A DNA stretch of 64,000 nt from Telluribacter humicola (GTDB lineage: Bacteria; Bacteroidota; Bacteroidia; Cytophagales; Spirosomataceae): assembly GCF_017355935.1 (NCBI RefSeq), contig NZ_JAFIQT010000002.1, positions 868,001 to 932,000 on the forward strand. Reading direction: 5' to 3'. Every line of letters begins with the position of its first letter. Within the stretch, counting starts at the first letter, position 1. Below are positions 50,655-59,075 of this stretch, one piece after another. Under the pieces are notes generated by a model. That model was not told the DNA's origin and did no database searches. It was given only the letters and a program-made list of their open reading frames with translations. The translations under genes were made by a program, and so were the position numbers.

Positions 50655-51344
50655 ATGCCTACCGCTCAACGTCTTACTAAACCCAAACTACTGCTGTTTG
50701 ATGTCAACGAAACACTCCTGGATCTAAGTGAGATGAAGAGCCGAATGAACGAGACCATTGGCAATGAGTTCGCTTTTACGCACTGGTTTACACTGATGCT
50801 GCAGTACTCGCTGATCGATACCGTTACCAACCAGTACCACAGCTTCGGTGAGATCGGACACGCTACCTTCGAGATGGTAGAAGATATCTATGGAAATAAG
50901 ATACCGGATGAGGAGGCGCAGGAGCTACTGGGCATGATCCGGCAGTTACCACCGCATCCGGATGTAGAGCCAGGGCTGACCATGCTCCGCGACGCTGGTT
51001 TTCAACTAGTTGCTCTTACCAATGGTGCCGACGAAGCCCTAGAGCAACAAATGGAATCATCCGGACTGGCCGGATACTTTGATTTTCTTTTCTCGGTTGA
51101 TTCCGTCAAAAAGTACAAACCAGCTCCGGACCCCTACAGGTATGTGCTGAATGCGCTGGGTGCAAAGCCTTCCGAGGCCATGCTGATTGCCGCCCACGGC
51201 TGGGATATAACCGGAGCCGTACGAGCAGGATTGCAGGCTGGATTTATAGCCCGCTCGGGCAAGACCCTATATCCGCTGGCGCCTGAACCACAACTGGTTG
51301 GAGTCAGTCTGGTGGACCTGGCTGAAAAGCTCATTCGGCTATAA
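50655..51344 (+). CDS. Haloacid dehalogenase type II (HAD) hydrolase
   Basis: A 229-residue HAD-superfamily enzyme. Motif I Asp in LLLFDVNETLLDL, motif II Ser/Thr in LVALTNGAD, Lys in KYKPAPDPYRYV and motif IV AAHGWDITGAVRAGL are all seen. The type II haloacid dehalogenase subfamily (L-2-haloacid dehalogenase or related phosphatase/dehalogenase) is the best match by length and cap position. Natural substrate is unknown. Cytoplasmic, monocistronic. Confidence 0.88.
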   Translation: MPTAQRLTKPKLLLFDVNETLLDLSEMKSRMNETIGNEFAFTHWFTLMLQYSLIDTVTNQYHSFGEIGHATFEMVEDIYGNKIPDEEAQELLGMIRQLPPHPDVEPGLTMLRDAGFQLVALTNGADEALEQQMESSGLAGYFDFLFSVDSVKKYKPAPDPYRYVLNALGAKPSEAMLIAAHGWDITGAVRAGLQAGFIARSGKTLYPLAPEPQLVGVSLVDLAEKLIRL

Positions 51345-51428
51345 GGTACAGGAAGGAGGTAAACAAACCCAGGCACAGCTGGTTAAGAAAAAATGCTATA
51401 CATATATCCACTAATCATATAAGAACAA

Positions 51429-51914
51429 ATGATCACAGCAGAGGACAGATCCGTAATAGACGCCATGCGCGAAGACCGGAGTGAGGCCACAGAGAGTCGG
51501 CGTAAGATAGCGGCACTGGCCGCCACCGGACTGGTAGACTTTAGCTTTATATCCCTGTATCAGATGGGCTATATCAAGCACATGCCCGACCTGCCCGGGG
51601 AGCTATTCGACTCCGAAAAGGTTAATTCTTCCAAAGATGCCGTACTGCTGGGCATCCCAGATGGTCCTATCAGTCTGTTTATGTATGCAGCTACAATGCT
51701 GCTGGCTACGGCGGCTTCGCGTCGAACCCCTTACTCTAAGTATTTTGACCTCCTTATGGGAGGGATTGTACTGGGGCAGGCTGCCGGAGGGGCTCACTAC
51801 CTCTACAACATGGTTAAGGTGCAGAAAAAGGTATGTCTATACTGCGTAGCAGGAGCCATGTTGAACTTCGCGGCCGTCAAGCCTCTATTTGATCTCTATA
51901 AGGCCAGAAAGTAA
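51429..51914 (+). CDS. Vitamin K epoxide reductase-like membrane protein
   Basis: A 161-residue membrane protein with about four hydrophobic segments. The C-terminal active-site pair Cys136-x-x-Cys139 (KKVCLYCVAGAM) follows the VKOR family pattern, and the middle has a KDAVLLGIPDGPISLFMYAA region resembling VKOR segments. The loop cysteine pair present in full VKOR proteins is missing, and there is no fused thioredoxin domain. It may oxidise a partner protein or have lost activity. Starts 84 bp after the HAD gene. Confidence 0.75.
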   Translation: MITAEDRSVIDAMREDRSEATESRRKIAALAATGLVDFSFISLYQMGYIKHMPDLPGELFDSEKVNSSKDAVLLGIPDGPISLFMYAATMLLATAASRRTPYSKYFDLLMGGIVLGQAAGGAHYLYNMVKVQKKVCLYCVAGAMLNFAAVKPLFDLYKARK

Positions 51915-51918
51915 GCCA

Positions 51919-52668
51919 CTACCGGATATCCGCGTAGAACCTTTTTAGCTTCTCGGGGGAGTAACCTACTCCCCACAAAAAACCTACGTACAGATAGATG
52001 GCATTGGCCCGCCAGAACCCCCACTTCGCCACTCGCCGGTCCGACGACTCCACGATGCGGTTGACCTGTCGTATCCGGCCGTACCGGACCAGCTTCAGCA
52101 TCAGGTCGGCTTCTTCCATGATGGGAAGGCCGTCAGTATAGCCGCCACAGGCCATGAACTGCTCTCGACGACAAAATATCACCTGGTCACCAAACAGCAG
52201 CCGGGCCCCCTTAAAAAAGAACAGATGTGGCCGGAACAGAAGGGGGGCGTAGTAACTCTTGATATAGTTATGGAAGGACGTAATCCAACAGGTACGCAGG
52301 GGGCCGCGCATCAGGGATATAAAGCCCCCGGCGGCTGTACGGGTATCAGTCAGTGTCCGCCGGATTACCAGCAGGGCGTCGTCGGGTAGGGTAGTATCGG
52401 CGTGCAGGAAGCACAGGATGTCACCAGAGGCGGCCCGGGCACCCCGATTCATTTGGGTAGCACGACAGGCTACTTCTGATTGTACCAGTTTCAGGTAGGG
52501 CATTTCCGGCTGTTTTGCCATAACCCATTCCAGCGTACGGTCAGTACTCCCCCCGTCAGCCACAATCACTTCGTAAGGGGCGGGCGATAGCTGTCGTATC
52601 AGCCGCAACGTACGGGGCAGCGCCGTTTCTTCATTGAAGGTAGGGATTATAATAGAAACCGATATCAC
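51919..52668 (-). CDS. GT2-type glycosyltransferase (TIGR04283-like)
   Basis: A 249-residue family 2 glycosyltransferase. N-terminal VSIIIPTFNEETALPRTLRL, ADGGSTDRTLEWV, and FLHADTTLPDDAL (DxD-like metal site) define the fold; GGYTDGLPIMEEADLMLKL is the acceptor region. This resembles the TIGR04283 group assigned to arsenosugar biosynthesis in some genomes, but no arsenic gene is nearby. Cytoplasmic with an amphipathic C-terminus. Convergent with the VKOR-like gene (4-bp gap). Product sugar unknown. Confidence 0.85.
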   Translation of the reverse strand: MISVSIIIPTFNEETALPRTLRLIRQLSPAPYEVIVADGGSTDRTLEWVMAKQPEMPYLKLVQSEVACRATQMNRGARAASGDILCFLHADTTLPDDALLVIRRTLTDTRTAAGGFISLMRGPLRTCWITSFHNYIKSYYAPLLFRPHLFFFKGARLLFGDQVIFCRREQFMACGGYTDGLPIMEEADLMLKLVRYGRIRQVNRIVESSDRRVAKWGFWRANAIYLYVGFLWGVGYSPEKLKRFYADIR

Positions 52669-52749
52669 GGAGTATGGGCCGTTTGGTAGTACCTGATAAA
52701 CTAAGTTCGGGTAGAAGGGTTATACTTACCTAACCTCATCCCTCAGTTC

Positions 52750-54312
52750 ATGTTCAAATTTCTCCCGAATGTACTGTTAAAGCAACTCTACACCCGTAAC
52801 AGTCTCCGAAATACAATCGATGGATTTTCTTTCTCCCTAAAAAACCGCCTGGCCGACGCCCGGTTTACGGGCTTGCAGCAGGCACTCATTGATGGCCGCG
52901 AGTACCCGGCCGAGGCGTTCACTCTGGAACCGGACGGAGGGGAGGAGGTACAGGTCAGTAGCATATCAGGAGAACATCCCCTGTCGTTCCCGCTGCGCCG
53001 GTCAGTGCTGGTGAGGGCCCTGGGTATGCAGCTACCGGAAGGAAAACATACCTTGGAAATAACGCTGTATACTGAGCCCTTTGGTACACTTACCCTCAAA
53101 GTGGAAGACGAGCTACAGACATCTGAGACTGAGTCGGAATCCACGGTGGGCATCCCCCGTGATGCGTTAGATGATTTTACACCGGAAGCTATCCGCCAGC
53201 GGCAGCGGTATATGCAGGAATTTACATCAACGGAGCCCAGACATCTTGCCAGTTACTCCTTTGAAGCCGGAGCCGTAAGAGGCAACTGTGAAAACTTCAT
53301 CGGCGTAGCCCAGGTACCCATCGGACTGGCCGGTCCTCTGCTGGTGAAGGGTGAGTATGCGCGGGGGGAGTACCTGATCCCGATGGCTACGACGGAAGGT
53401 ACCCTGGTGGCCTCCTACAACCGGGGCATGAAGCTGATCAACAAGAGTGGGGGAGTAACCTGTACCATTCAGGATGAGGGCATGCAGCGGGCTCCGGTGT
53501 TCCAACTGGCTAATGCCCGTGCCGCCCGTGATTTTGTGAGGTGGATAGAGGAGCACCAGGCCGAGCTCCGGTTTGAGGCGGAGATTACATCCAACTACGC
53601 CAGGCTCATCTATGTAGACAGCTATCTCAACGGGCGGCTGGCTTTTCTGCGGTTTGGGTACACGACCGGCGATGCCGCCGGACAGAACATGGTCAGTAAG
53701 GCTACGCTGTCAGCCTGCAACTGGATACTGCAGCACTACGAAGGCATCGAGCATTTCTATCTGGAGTCCAACATGGCTACGGATAAAAAGCCCTCGCAGA
53801 TCAATATCCTGAAAACAAGGGGGAAACGGGTAACGGCTGAGATCCTGATTCCGCGCGACCTGCTGGTACGGGAGTTGCAGGTCGAGCCCGAAACACTGGA
53901 TCGTCACGCCCGCATCGGCCACGTAGGATCGTTGCTGTCGGGTACCAATAACAACGGTCTTCATTCGGTCAATGGACTGGCGGCCTTATTTATCGCTACG
54001 GGACAGGATGTCGCCTGTCTGGCCGAGTCATCGGCGGCCATTACCTACTCTGAGATTACGCCGGTAGGGAATCTGTACGCCTCCGTGACGCTGCCATCCC
54101 TGGTCGTGGGTACCTACGGGGGAGGTACCGGCCTGCCCACCCAGCGCGAATGCCTCGAGCTGATGGGCTGCTACGGTGCCGGAGGAGTCAACAAACTGGC
54201 TGAGATCATGGCCGGGGTAGTGATAGCGGGTGAACTGTCACTGGCCGCCGCTATCTCATCGCTTGACTGGGTGTCTAGTCACGAAGCCAGTCGCAAACAA
54301 AATGAAAATTAG
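52750..54312 (+). CDS. Hydroxymethylglutaryl-CoA reductase
   Basis: A 520-residue HMG-CoA reductase that makes mevalonate with NAD(P)H. Catalytic-domain motifs are ENFIGVAQVPIGLAGPLL, ATTEGTLVASYNRG (catalytic Glu), GDAAGQNMVSKAT (Asp), NMATDKKPSQIN (Lys), and GTYGGGTGLPTQREC; a Ser-His-Glu near the C-terminus (SSHEASRKQ) gives the catalytic His. Residues 1-155 are an extra N-terminal domain with beta-rich composition not needed for catalysis. It suggests a mevalonate pathway for isoprenoids, unusual for many Bacteroidetes. No other pathway gene is adjacent. It is followed by a SpoIIAA-like gene. Confidence 0.92.
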   Translation: MFKFLPNVLLKQLYTRNSLRNTIDGFSFSLKNRLADARFTGLQQALIDGREYPAEAFTLEPDGGEEVQVSSISGEHPLSFPLRRSVLVRALGMQLPEGKHTLEITLYTEPFGTLTLKVEDELQTSETESESTVGIPRDALDDFTPEAIRQRQRYMQEFTSTEPRHLASYSFEAGAVRGNCENFIGVAQVPIGLAGPLLVKGEYARGEYLIPMATTEGTLVASYNRGMKLINKSGGVTCTIQDEGMQRAPVFQLANARAARDFVRWIEEHQAELRFEAEITSNYARLIYVDSYLNGRLAFLRFGYTTGDAAGQNMVSKATLSACNWILQHYEGIEHFYLESNMATDKKPSQINILKTRGKRVTAEILIPRDLLVRELQVEPETLDRHARIGHVGSLLSGTNNNGLHSVNGLAALFIATGQDVACLAESSAAITYSEITPVGNLYASVTLPSLVVGTYGGGTGLPTQRECLELMGCYGAGGVNKLAEIMAGVVIAGELSLAAAISSLDWVSSHEASRKQNEN

Positions 54313-54341
54313 GTGGTACTACTAATAAAACACGTTGAACA

Positions 54342-54698
54342 ATGGTAAAGTACCTGGATACAGATAAAAAAGACCTGGTGGCCGTAGTCGTATCGGGCAC
54401 CCTGGAAAAAGAAGACTACACCCAGCTGATTCCCCATGTAGAAGCAAAGATCCGTCAGTACGGGAAGATAAACCTGTACTGGGAAATGAATGGTTTTGAA
54501 GGCTGGAATATGGCCAGCGCCCTGCAGGACCTGAAACTGGATATCAAGCACGCCAATGATTTCAGGCGTGTAGCGATGGTCGGCGCTAAGAAATGGGAAG
54601 ACTGGCTCACCCAACTCATGAAGCCATTCAGCGATGCCGAGGTAAAGTTCTTCGACCCTGAAGAACGTGAGCTGGCCATGGTCTGGGTACAGGAATAG
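54342..54698 (+). CDS. SpoIIAA-like / STAS-type small protein
   Basis: A 118-residue protein of the SpoIIAA-like family, an alpha/beta STAS-related fold: VAVVVSGTLEKEDYTQLIP, IRQYGKINLYWEMNGFEGWN, ALQDLKLDIKH, RVAMVGAKKWEDWLTQL. No phosphorylatable Ser in the DSSG/GxSG form, so it is not a classical anti-sigma antagonist. Function is unknown, possibly binding of lipid or nucleotide. It lies 29 bp after HMG-CoA reductase and has a 34-bp palindromic terminator. Confidence 0.8.
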   Translation: MVKYLDTDKKDLVAVVVSGTLEKEDYTQLIPHVEAKIRQYGKINLYWEMNGFEGWNMASALQDLKLDIKHANDFRRVAMVGAKKWEDWLTQLMKPFSDAEVKFFDPEERELAMVWVQE

Positions 54699-54720
54699 TA
54701 CCTGGAAGTGGAATTAAAAG

Positions 54721-54758
54721 CAGAGGCCGGTTCAGCATGCTGAACCGGCCTCTGTATT
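54721..54758. terminator. Perfect palindromic terminator
   Basis: Positions 54721-54754 form a perfect 34-bp palindrome with a GCATGC core (CAGAGGCCGG at the left end). Follows the SpoIIAA-like gene by 22 bp and can also end the leftward gene at 54819. Confidence 0.78.
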
Positions 54759-54818
54759 AGATTAGATAGGTAAGTAGATCTGGTATAGTATCGGTATCGT
54801 TAGGAAGAGAGCCTTCCA

Positions 54819-55190
54819 TCAGGCAAAAATGCTGGGATTGGTGAAGTCCCCTGATTGCCAACATACGTCGCGCCGACGCAGCGACTGGACTATCCGGATG
54901 ATTTCTTCGGCCTGTTTTCCCTGCTCCCCGATGCTGGCCTGGTTGTAGTCCTGCTGACGGGCAGGTTCCCACTCAAACAGTTCCGTTTTGGCATCGTAGA
55001 TACCGATGGGTGTACGTTCCTCGTCGGTGGTCAGACTTTCCAGTTGAGCCAGCGCCTGTTGAAAGGTGGCGCAGCCCATATGATGGTACTGGTCATGACG
55101 CTGGTAGAGTACCGAAAACCGGTTCTTATCCCCGTTAGATTCCAGTAGCTGGCGTTGTTTTGCCTCAACTGTTATCGTTGTCGGTGTCAT
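54819..55190 (-). CDS. Small protein of an unrecognised family, paralogue B
   Basis: A 123-residue protein if it starts at the ATG at 55190 (MTPTTITVEAKQRQLLESNG); that start matches the length of paralogue A at 27307. The frame remains open to a GTG at 55421, but the extra 77 residues show no similarity to paralogue A and look non-coding. Its conserved block contains YHHMGC, GIYDAKTELFEWEPARQQ and YNQASIGEQGKQAEEII. No known domain. Convergent with the SpoIIAA-like gene. Confidence 0.72.
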   Translation of the reverse strand: MTPTTITVEAKQRQLLESNGDKNRFSVLYQRHDQYHHMGCATFQQALAQLESLTTDEERTPIGIYDAKTELFEWEPARQQDYNQASIGEQGKQAEEIIRIVQSLRRRDVCWQSGDFTNPSIFA

Positions 55191-55924
55191 ATGGGTAATG
55201 TTTTTATCTACCGATGAAGACAACAGAGGCAGACAGTTGTCGCCGTATGGTGTCAGTTGGCGGTTAATAGACTCGAACACCCGGGCGTGTTTATTTATAT
55301 AGACGAAAAAATACTTCCTGATGGTCCGGCTAAGTCCCCTGCGAGCCACTTTGCCTGCATATATTTGAATCAGTTCCATAAGCTTTTTATTTAAAGGGAT
55401 CTCGAGCCAGTCAACCTCCACAAGAGATTGAATAAGGCGGCTGCTTGGGTGTATTTATTAAAATAATACAAGTAGTAGTTGCTGATGAGCAACCGATGTA
55501 GCAGCCTGATTTATCTGGACTTCTGATCTTTCTTATTCTTTGTTGGTGTTAAAATAATACAATTAGTAAAGTAAATAGTCCGATACTTGTTCTTACTGCT
55601 TCTATCTAATCATTAAGTTTAACGGCCTTTGTAAAGCTATGGTTTATAATAAGTTAGCATATTTGGGGGCAGGGGGCTATATTCTTTATATGACACCGCG
55701 TATATCTTTATATAGTACTAGAATGAGTAACGGGAGTACCCGTATGTGGGGTCAGTAAAAAGAGTTGGCTTAGATGGAGAAGTGGTGCTGGTACTTATAT
55801 GTTACAATAGAAAAGTTATATAGTTATATTAGGTTTGTCATTCCTAATGTGTTTACTAACTGGCACAAAAAACACCCTACTCCTTCGTGGAGTAGGGTGT
55901 CAATAACAGCTCTTATAGGTTGCT
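55191..55924. other. Gene-free or leader region with 14-bp direct repeat
   Basis: If the 55190 start is right, 734 bp are gene-free. They hold an exact 14-bp direct repeat TTAAAATAATACAA at 55458-55471 and 55549-55562, a GTTGC-TGATGA-GCAAC hairpin near 55487-55502, and the terminator of the M3 peptidase gene at 55866-55900. No credible other frame was seen. Confidence 0.4.
55866..55900 (-). terminator. Terminator of the M3 peptidase gene
   Basis: ACACCCTACTCC (55872-55883) pairs with GGAGTAGGGTGT (55889-55900), 5-nt loop; on the minus strand a T6 tract follows. 24 bp beyond the peptidase stop. Confidence 0.85.
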
Positions 55925-58111
55925 TTACTTTTGAAAGCCGCGCTTCCGCATCAGTGCATCTACTTTTGCGTCGCGTCCGCGGAAGGAGCGGTATCCTTCC
56001 GCCGGATCGATGGTATTACCAATGGAGAACACATGCTTTCGTAGCCCCTCTGCTACCTCCTTATCGTAAGGGCCACCGGCTTCCGTAAAAGCACCAAAGG
56101 CATCGGCTGTCAGTACATCCGACCACAGATAGCTGTAATAGCCGGCCGAGTAGCTGTCACTGCTGAATATGTGCAGGAACTGCGGCGTACGGTGACGCAT
56201 CACCAATTCGTTAGGCATCCCCAGTGCCGTCAGGGTTTCCCGCTCAAACTGGTCCGGATCTATCTTTTTATCGCCCGCCAGGTGCAGCTTCATATCTACC
56301 AGCGCACTGGACAGGTATTCCGTTGTAGCAAAGCCCTGGTTGAAGGTAGAAGCCCGCTCGATCCGCTCGACCAGCTCCTTAGGTATAGGCTTACCGGTTT
56401 GGTAATGTACCGCGAAGCGCTGTAGTACCTCCGGTGTCGATAACCAGTGCTCGAGTAGCTGCGAGGGGAACTCCACGTAGTCGCGAACCACGGCCGTACC
56501 GGCCAGTGATGGGTAGGTAACATTGGACGAAAGTCCGTGCAGCGCATGCCCAAATTCATGGAACAGCGTAGTGGCATCATCCCACGATATCAGTACCGGT
56601 TCGCCTTCTTTGCCCTTCACAAAGTTAGAGTTGTTGGATACGATGGTCGTTTCGTCACCATCCAGGCGCTGCTGCCGGCGGTAGGCGTTCATCCAGGCTC
56701 CCGAGCGCTTGCCCGGCCGGGCGTAAGGATCAAAGTACCATAGGCCTACGTGCTTGCCGGTTTCTCTATTGGTTACTTCCCACACCTTTACATCCGGATG
56801 GTACACTGGTACATTTGTTACGGGCTTGAAGTTAAATCCAAACAACTCACCGGCTACCCAGAACATCCCCTCCCGGAGCTTGTCCAGTTGCAGATACTGC
56901 TTTACCTCGTTCTGATCCAGATCGTACTTGTCTTTACGGACCTTCTCGGAGTAGTAGCGGTAGTCCCAGGGCTCTATCTTGATGTTAGCTCCCTCTTTGT
57001 TAGCGAGTGCCTGCATATCGGCTACTTCCTCACGTACCCGCGCTACGGCCGGTTTCCATACGGCTTCCATCAGTTCCAGAGCACGCTCCGGTGTTTTGGC
57101 CATGGTATTGTCGAGCCGCCAGTGGGCGTGGGTAGGGTAGCCCAGCAGCTTGGCCCGCTCGGCCCGGAGCTGTAGTATTTCGGTAATAATGGCGTTGTTG
57201 TCCTGCTGCCCGCCATTATCGCCCCGGTTTACAAACATCCGCCACGCTTTTTCGCGCAGTTGCCGGTTGTCCGCGTAAGTCAGGAAAGGATCTACCGATG
57301 AGCGCGTATTAGTGATGACCCAGGCATTGGGCTTTTTGCGTGACTCGGCTGCCGCATCCGCAGCCTGCCGGAGCGACTGGGGGAGTCCGGCCAGATCGGC
57401 CTCGTTCTCAATCACCAGTACCTGGTCGGTTTCGTCGGCGAGTACATTCTGGCTAAACTGGGTAAATAGTCCCGCCAGTTTCTGGTTGATCTCTGACAAA
57501 CGTGCCTTGGCTGCATCGTCCAGTTTGGCGCCGGACCGTACGAAGTTATTGTAGTACACCCAGGCCAGGCGCTGCTGCTCCGGCGTAAGGTCTTTCTTTT
57601 GGGGTGAATTATAAACCGCTTCTATCCGATTGAAAAGAGCCTTGTTCTGCGTTATTTTATCAGAAAAAGCCGCCATACGCGGAGCCATTTCCCGCTGCAC
57701 CGCCTGAAACTCCGGGCTATTCATCGTCGAACTCCAGACTCCGTATACTGTCTGTACCCGGTCGAGAGTCTGGCCGGCCCGCTCCAGGGCAGCTATGGTG
57801 TTTTCAAAAGTGGGCGCCTGCTTATTGGTGGCTATACGCTCGATGTCGGCCAGGTTTTCTTCCATGCCCGCCTCCAGGGTTGGCTTGAAGTCAGAGACTT
57901 TGACCTGATCAAAAGGAGGAACGCCACCATACGGCCCTTTCCATTCGGCCAGCAGTGGATTCTGAGTGGTAGTAGCTGATTGTGTTGTAGAGGTGGTACT
58001 GGTACTTGAGGTACTCATGGTATTGCTGGGTTTGGCACAATGTGTTAGGGTTAATACAGTAATGACGGGTACGGCCAGTACCTTGCCATAATAGGTGAAT
58101 CTATTGCTCAT
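55925..58111 (-). CDS. M3-family metallopeptidase (Dcp-like)
   Basis: A 728-residue zinc peptidase. The N-terminus is a lipoprotein signal peptide (TLTHCAKPSN lipobox), followed by a Ser/Thr-rich linker and the M3 peptidase fold. The zinc motif H-E-x-x-H is HEFGHALHGLSS, with downstream Glu in YVEFPSQLLEHWLS. It cleaves dipeptides from the C-terminus or degrades oligopeptides, probably in the periplasm or at the surface. Complete length. Upstream it has a tandem 13-bp repeat (58135-58174) of unknown role. Confidence 0.93.
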   Translation of the reverse strand: MSNRFTYYGKVLAVPVITVLTLTHCAKPSNTMSTSSTSTTSTTQSATTTQNPLLAEWKGPYGGVPPFDQVKVSDFKPTLEAGMEENLADIERIATNKQAPTFENTIAALERAGQTLDRVQTVYGVWSSTMNSPEFQAVQREMAPRMAAFSDKITQNKALFNRIEAVYNSPQKKDLTPEQQRLAWVYYNNFVRSGAKLDDAAKARLSEINQKLAGLFTQFSQNVLADETDQVLVIENEADLAGLPQSLRQAADAAAESRKKPNAWVITNTRSSVDPFLTYADNRQLREKAWRMFVNRGDNGGQQDNNAIITEILQLRAERAKLLGYPTHAHWRLDNTMAKTPERALELMEAVWKPAVARVREEVADMQALANKEGANIKIEPWDYRYYSEKVRKDKYDLDQNEVKQYLQLDKLREGMFWVAGELFGFNFKPVTNVPVYHPDVKVWEVTNRETGKHVGLWYFDPYARPGKRSGAWMNAYRRQQRLDGDETTIVSNNSNFVKGKEGEPVLISWDDATTLFHEFGHALHGLSSNVTYPSLAGTAVVRDYVEFPSQLLEHWLSTPEVLQRFAVHYQTGKPIPKELVERIERASTFNQGFATTEYLSSALVDMKLHLAGDKKIDPDQFERETLTALGMPNELVMRHRTPQFLHIFSSDSYSAGYYSYLWSDVLTADAFGAFTEAGGPYDKEVAEGLRKHVFSIGNTIDPAEGYRSFRGRDAKVDALMRKRGFQK

Positions 58112-58134
58112 AATAACTCTTCTTTAGTGATAAA

Positions 58135-58174
58135 ATCCTGTCAGGACATCCTGTTGGGACAATCCTGTCAGGCT
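58135..58174. repeat. Three imperfect 13-bp tandem repeats
   Basis: ATCCTGTCAGGAC (58135-58147), ATCCTGTTGGGAC (58148-58160), ATCCTGTCAGGCT (58162-58174). Each unit holds a near palindrome CCTGNCAGG. Located about 25-60 bp upstream of the M3 peptidase start, between it and the cupin gene; a regulatory site is possible. Confidence 0.5.
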
Positions 58175-58259
58175 GACTATTTTCAACGTGCAAGGTACCT
58201 AAATAGTTATAACAGGCAGGCCTCACGGCCTACCGTTGTGCCGACAGACTATCAGGTAG

Positions 58260-58757
58260 CTACTTCCATATTTTGGTTAGTCCTTCCTCTTTCCCGAACA
58301 GCGGATCAGTGGCAGGTACGGGTAGGGCTGCGATGGTATCATCGGCCTTGGGACGTTCGCCCGGTTCACCCTTCATCAGATCCCAGTCACGACCCTCGGG
58401 ATAAGCCCCCACAATACTCAGGTCCTCACACTTTATATTCTTATGCCCAACACCGGCCGGGATCACGATTACATCGCCCGCCTGTACTTCCAACACTTCG
58501 CCCCCTTCACCACCCAGGTGCAGCTGCGCTGAACCCTGGTACAAGCCCAGTACTTCGTGGGTGGTACTGTGGTAGTGGTGAAAGTCATACACGCCATTCC
58601 GCCAGGAGTTGGTCCAGTTATTGGCCGCGAAGGTTTTTTCCAGCCAGGCCGCGCCTTCCTCATTTCGTTCAGCAAAGGCATTGCGGTACAGTAGCAGGGG
58701 AAGCGAGCTGTTGGGGATGCTGCCGTCGTCTTTGAAGTACAGGGTTTCAGGGGTCAT
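58260..58757 (-). CDS. Cupin-domain protein
   Basis: A 165-residue cupin starting at the ATG at 58757 (MTPETLYFKDDGSIPNSSLP); the frame extends upstream to 58793 with less typical residues. The beta-barrel motifs are visible: HYHSTTHEVLGLYQGSAQLH (metal-binding His/Glu) and AGDVIVIPAGVGHKNIK. Small cupins bind metal and act as isomerases, dioxygenases or sensor proteins; this one has no further clue. Monocistronic, with the same orientation as the M3 peptidase gene. Confidence 0.85.
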   Translation of the reverse strand: MTPETLYFKDDGSIPNSSLPLLLYRNAFAERNEEGAAWLEKTFAANNWTNSWRNGVYDFHHYHSTTHEVLGLYQGSAQLHLGGEGGEVLEVQAGDVIVIPAGVGHKNIKCEDLSIVGAYPEGRDWDLMKGEPGERPKADDTIAALPVPATDPLFGKEEGLTKIWK

Positions 58758-59075
58758 GGGAGAAGTGGCAATGGTTTCAGTATAGAAACCCAAAATAGGA
58801 GCCAGGGTTACGTACTATTTAAATTTGTATAGTTGATATGAAACAATCGCTTCCCCGGAAGGCTTAACTAGTTAAGGGGATTCGTAATTGATTATTCAAC
58901 TGCGTTTTAGCGTCAAACTAATGATCAGCCTTTCCCCAGCCATCGAACCTGTGACCTGTAGGTACTGATGCCAGTGCTAAGGCTGTCGGGTAGGATGTAC
59001 TAGTGCCTGTTTAGCCATGATACCTACCACTCCTCTTTATTTATTTGTAATGCCCACGGTAATGATAAAGCCTGT

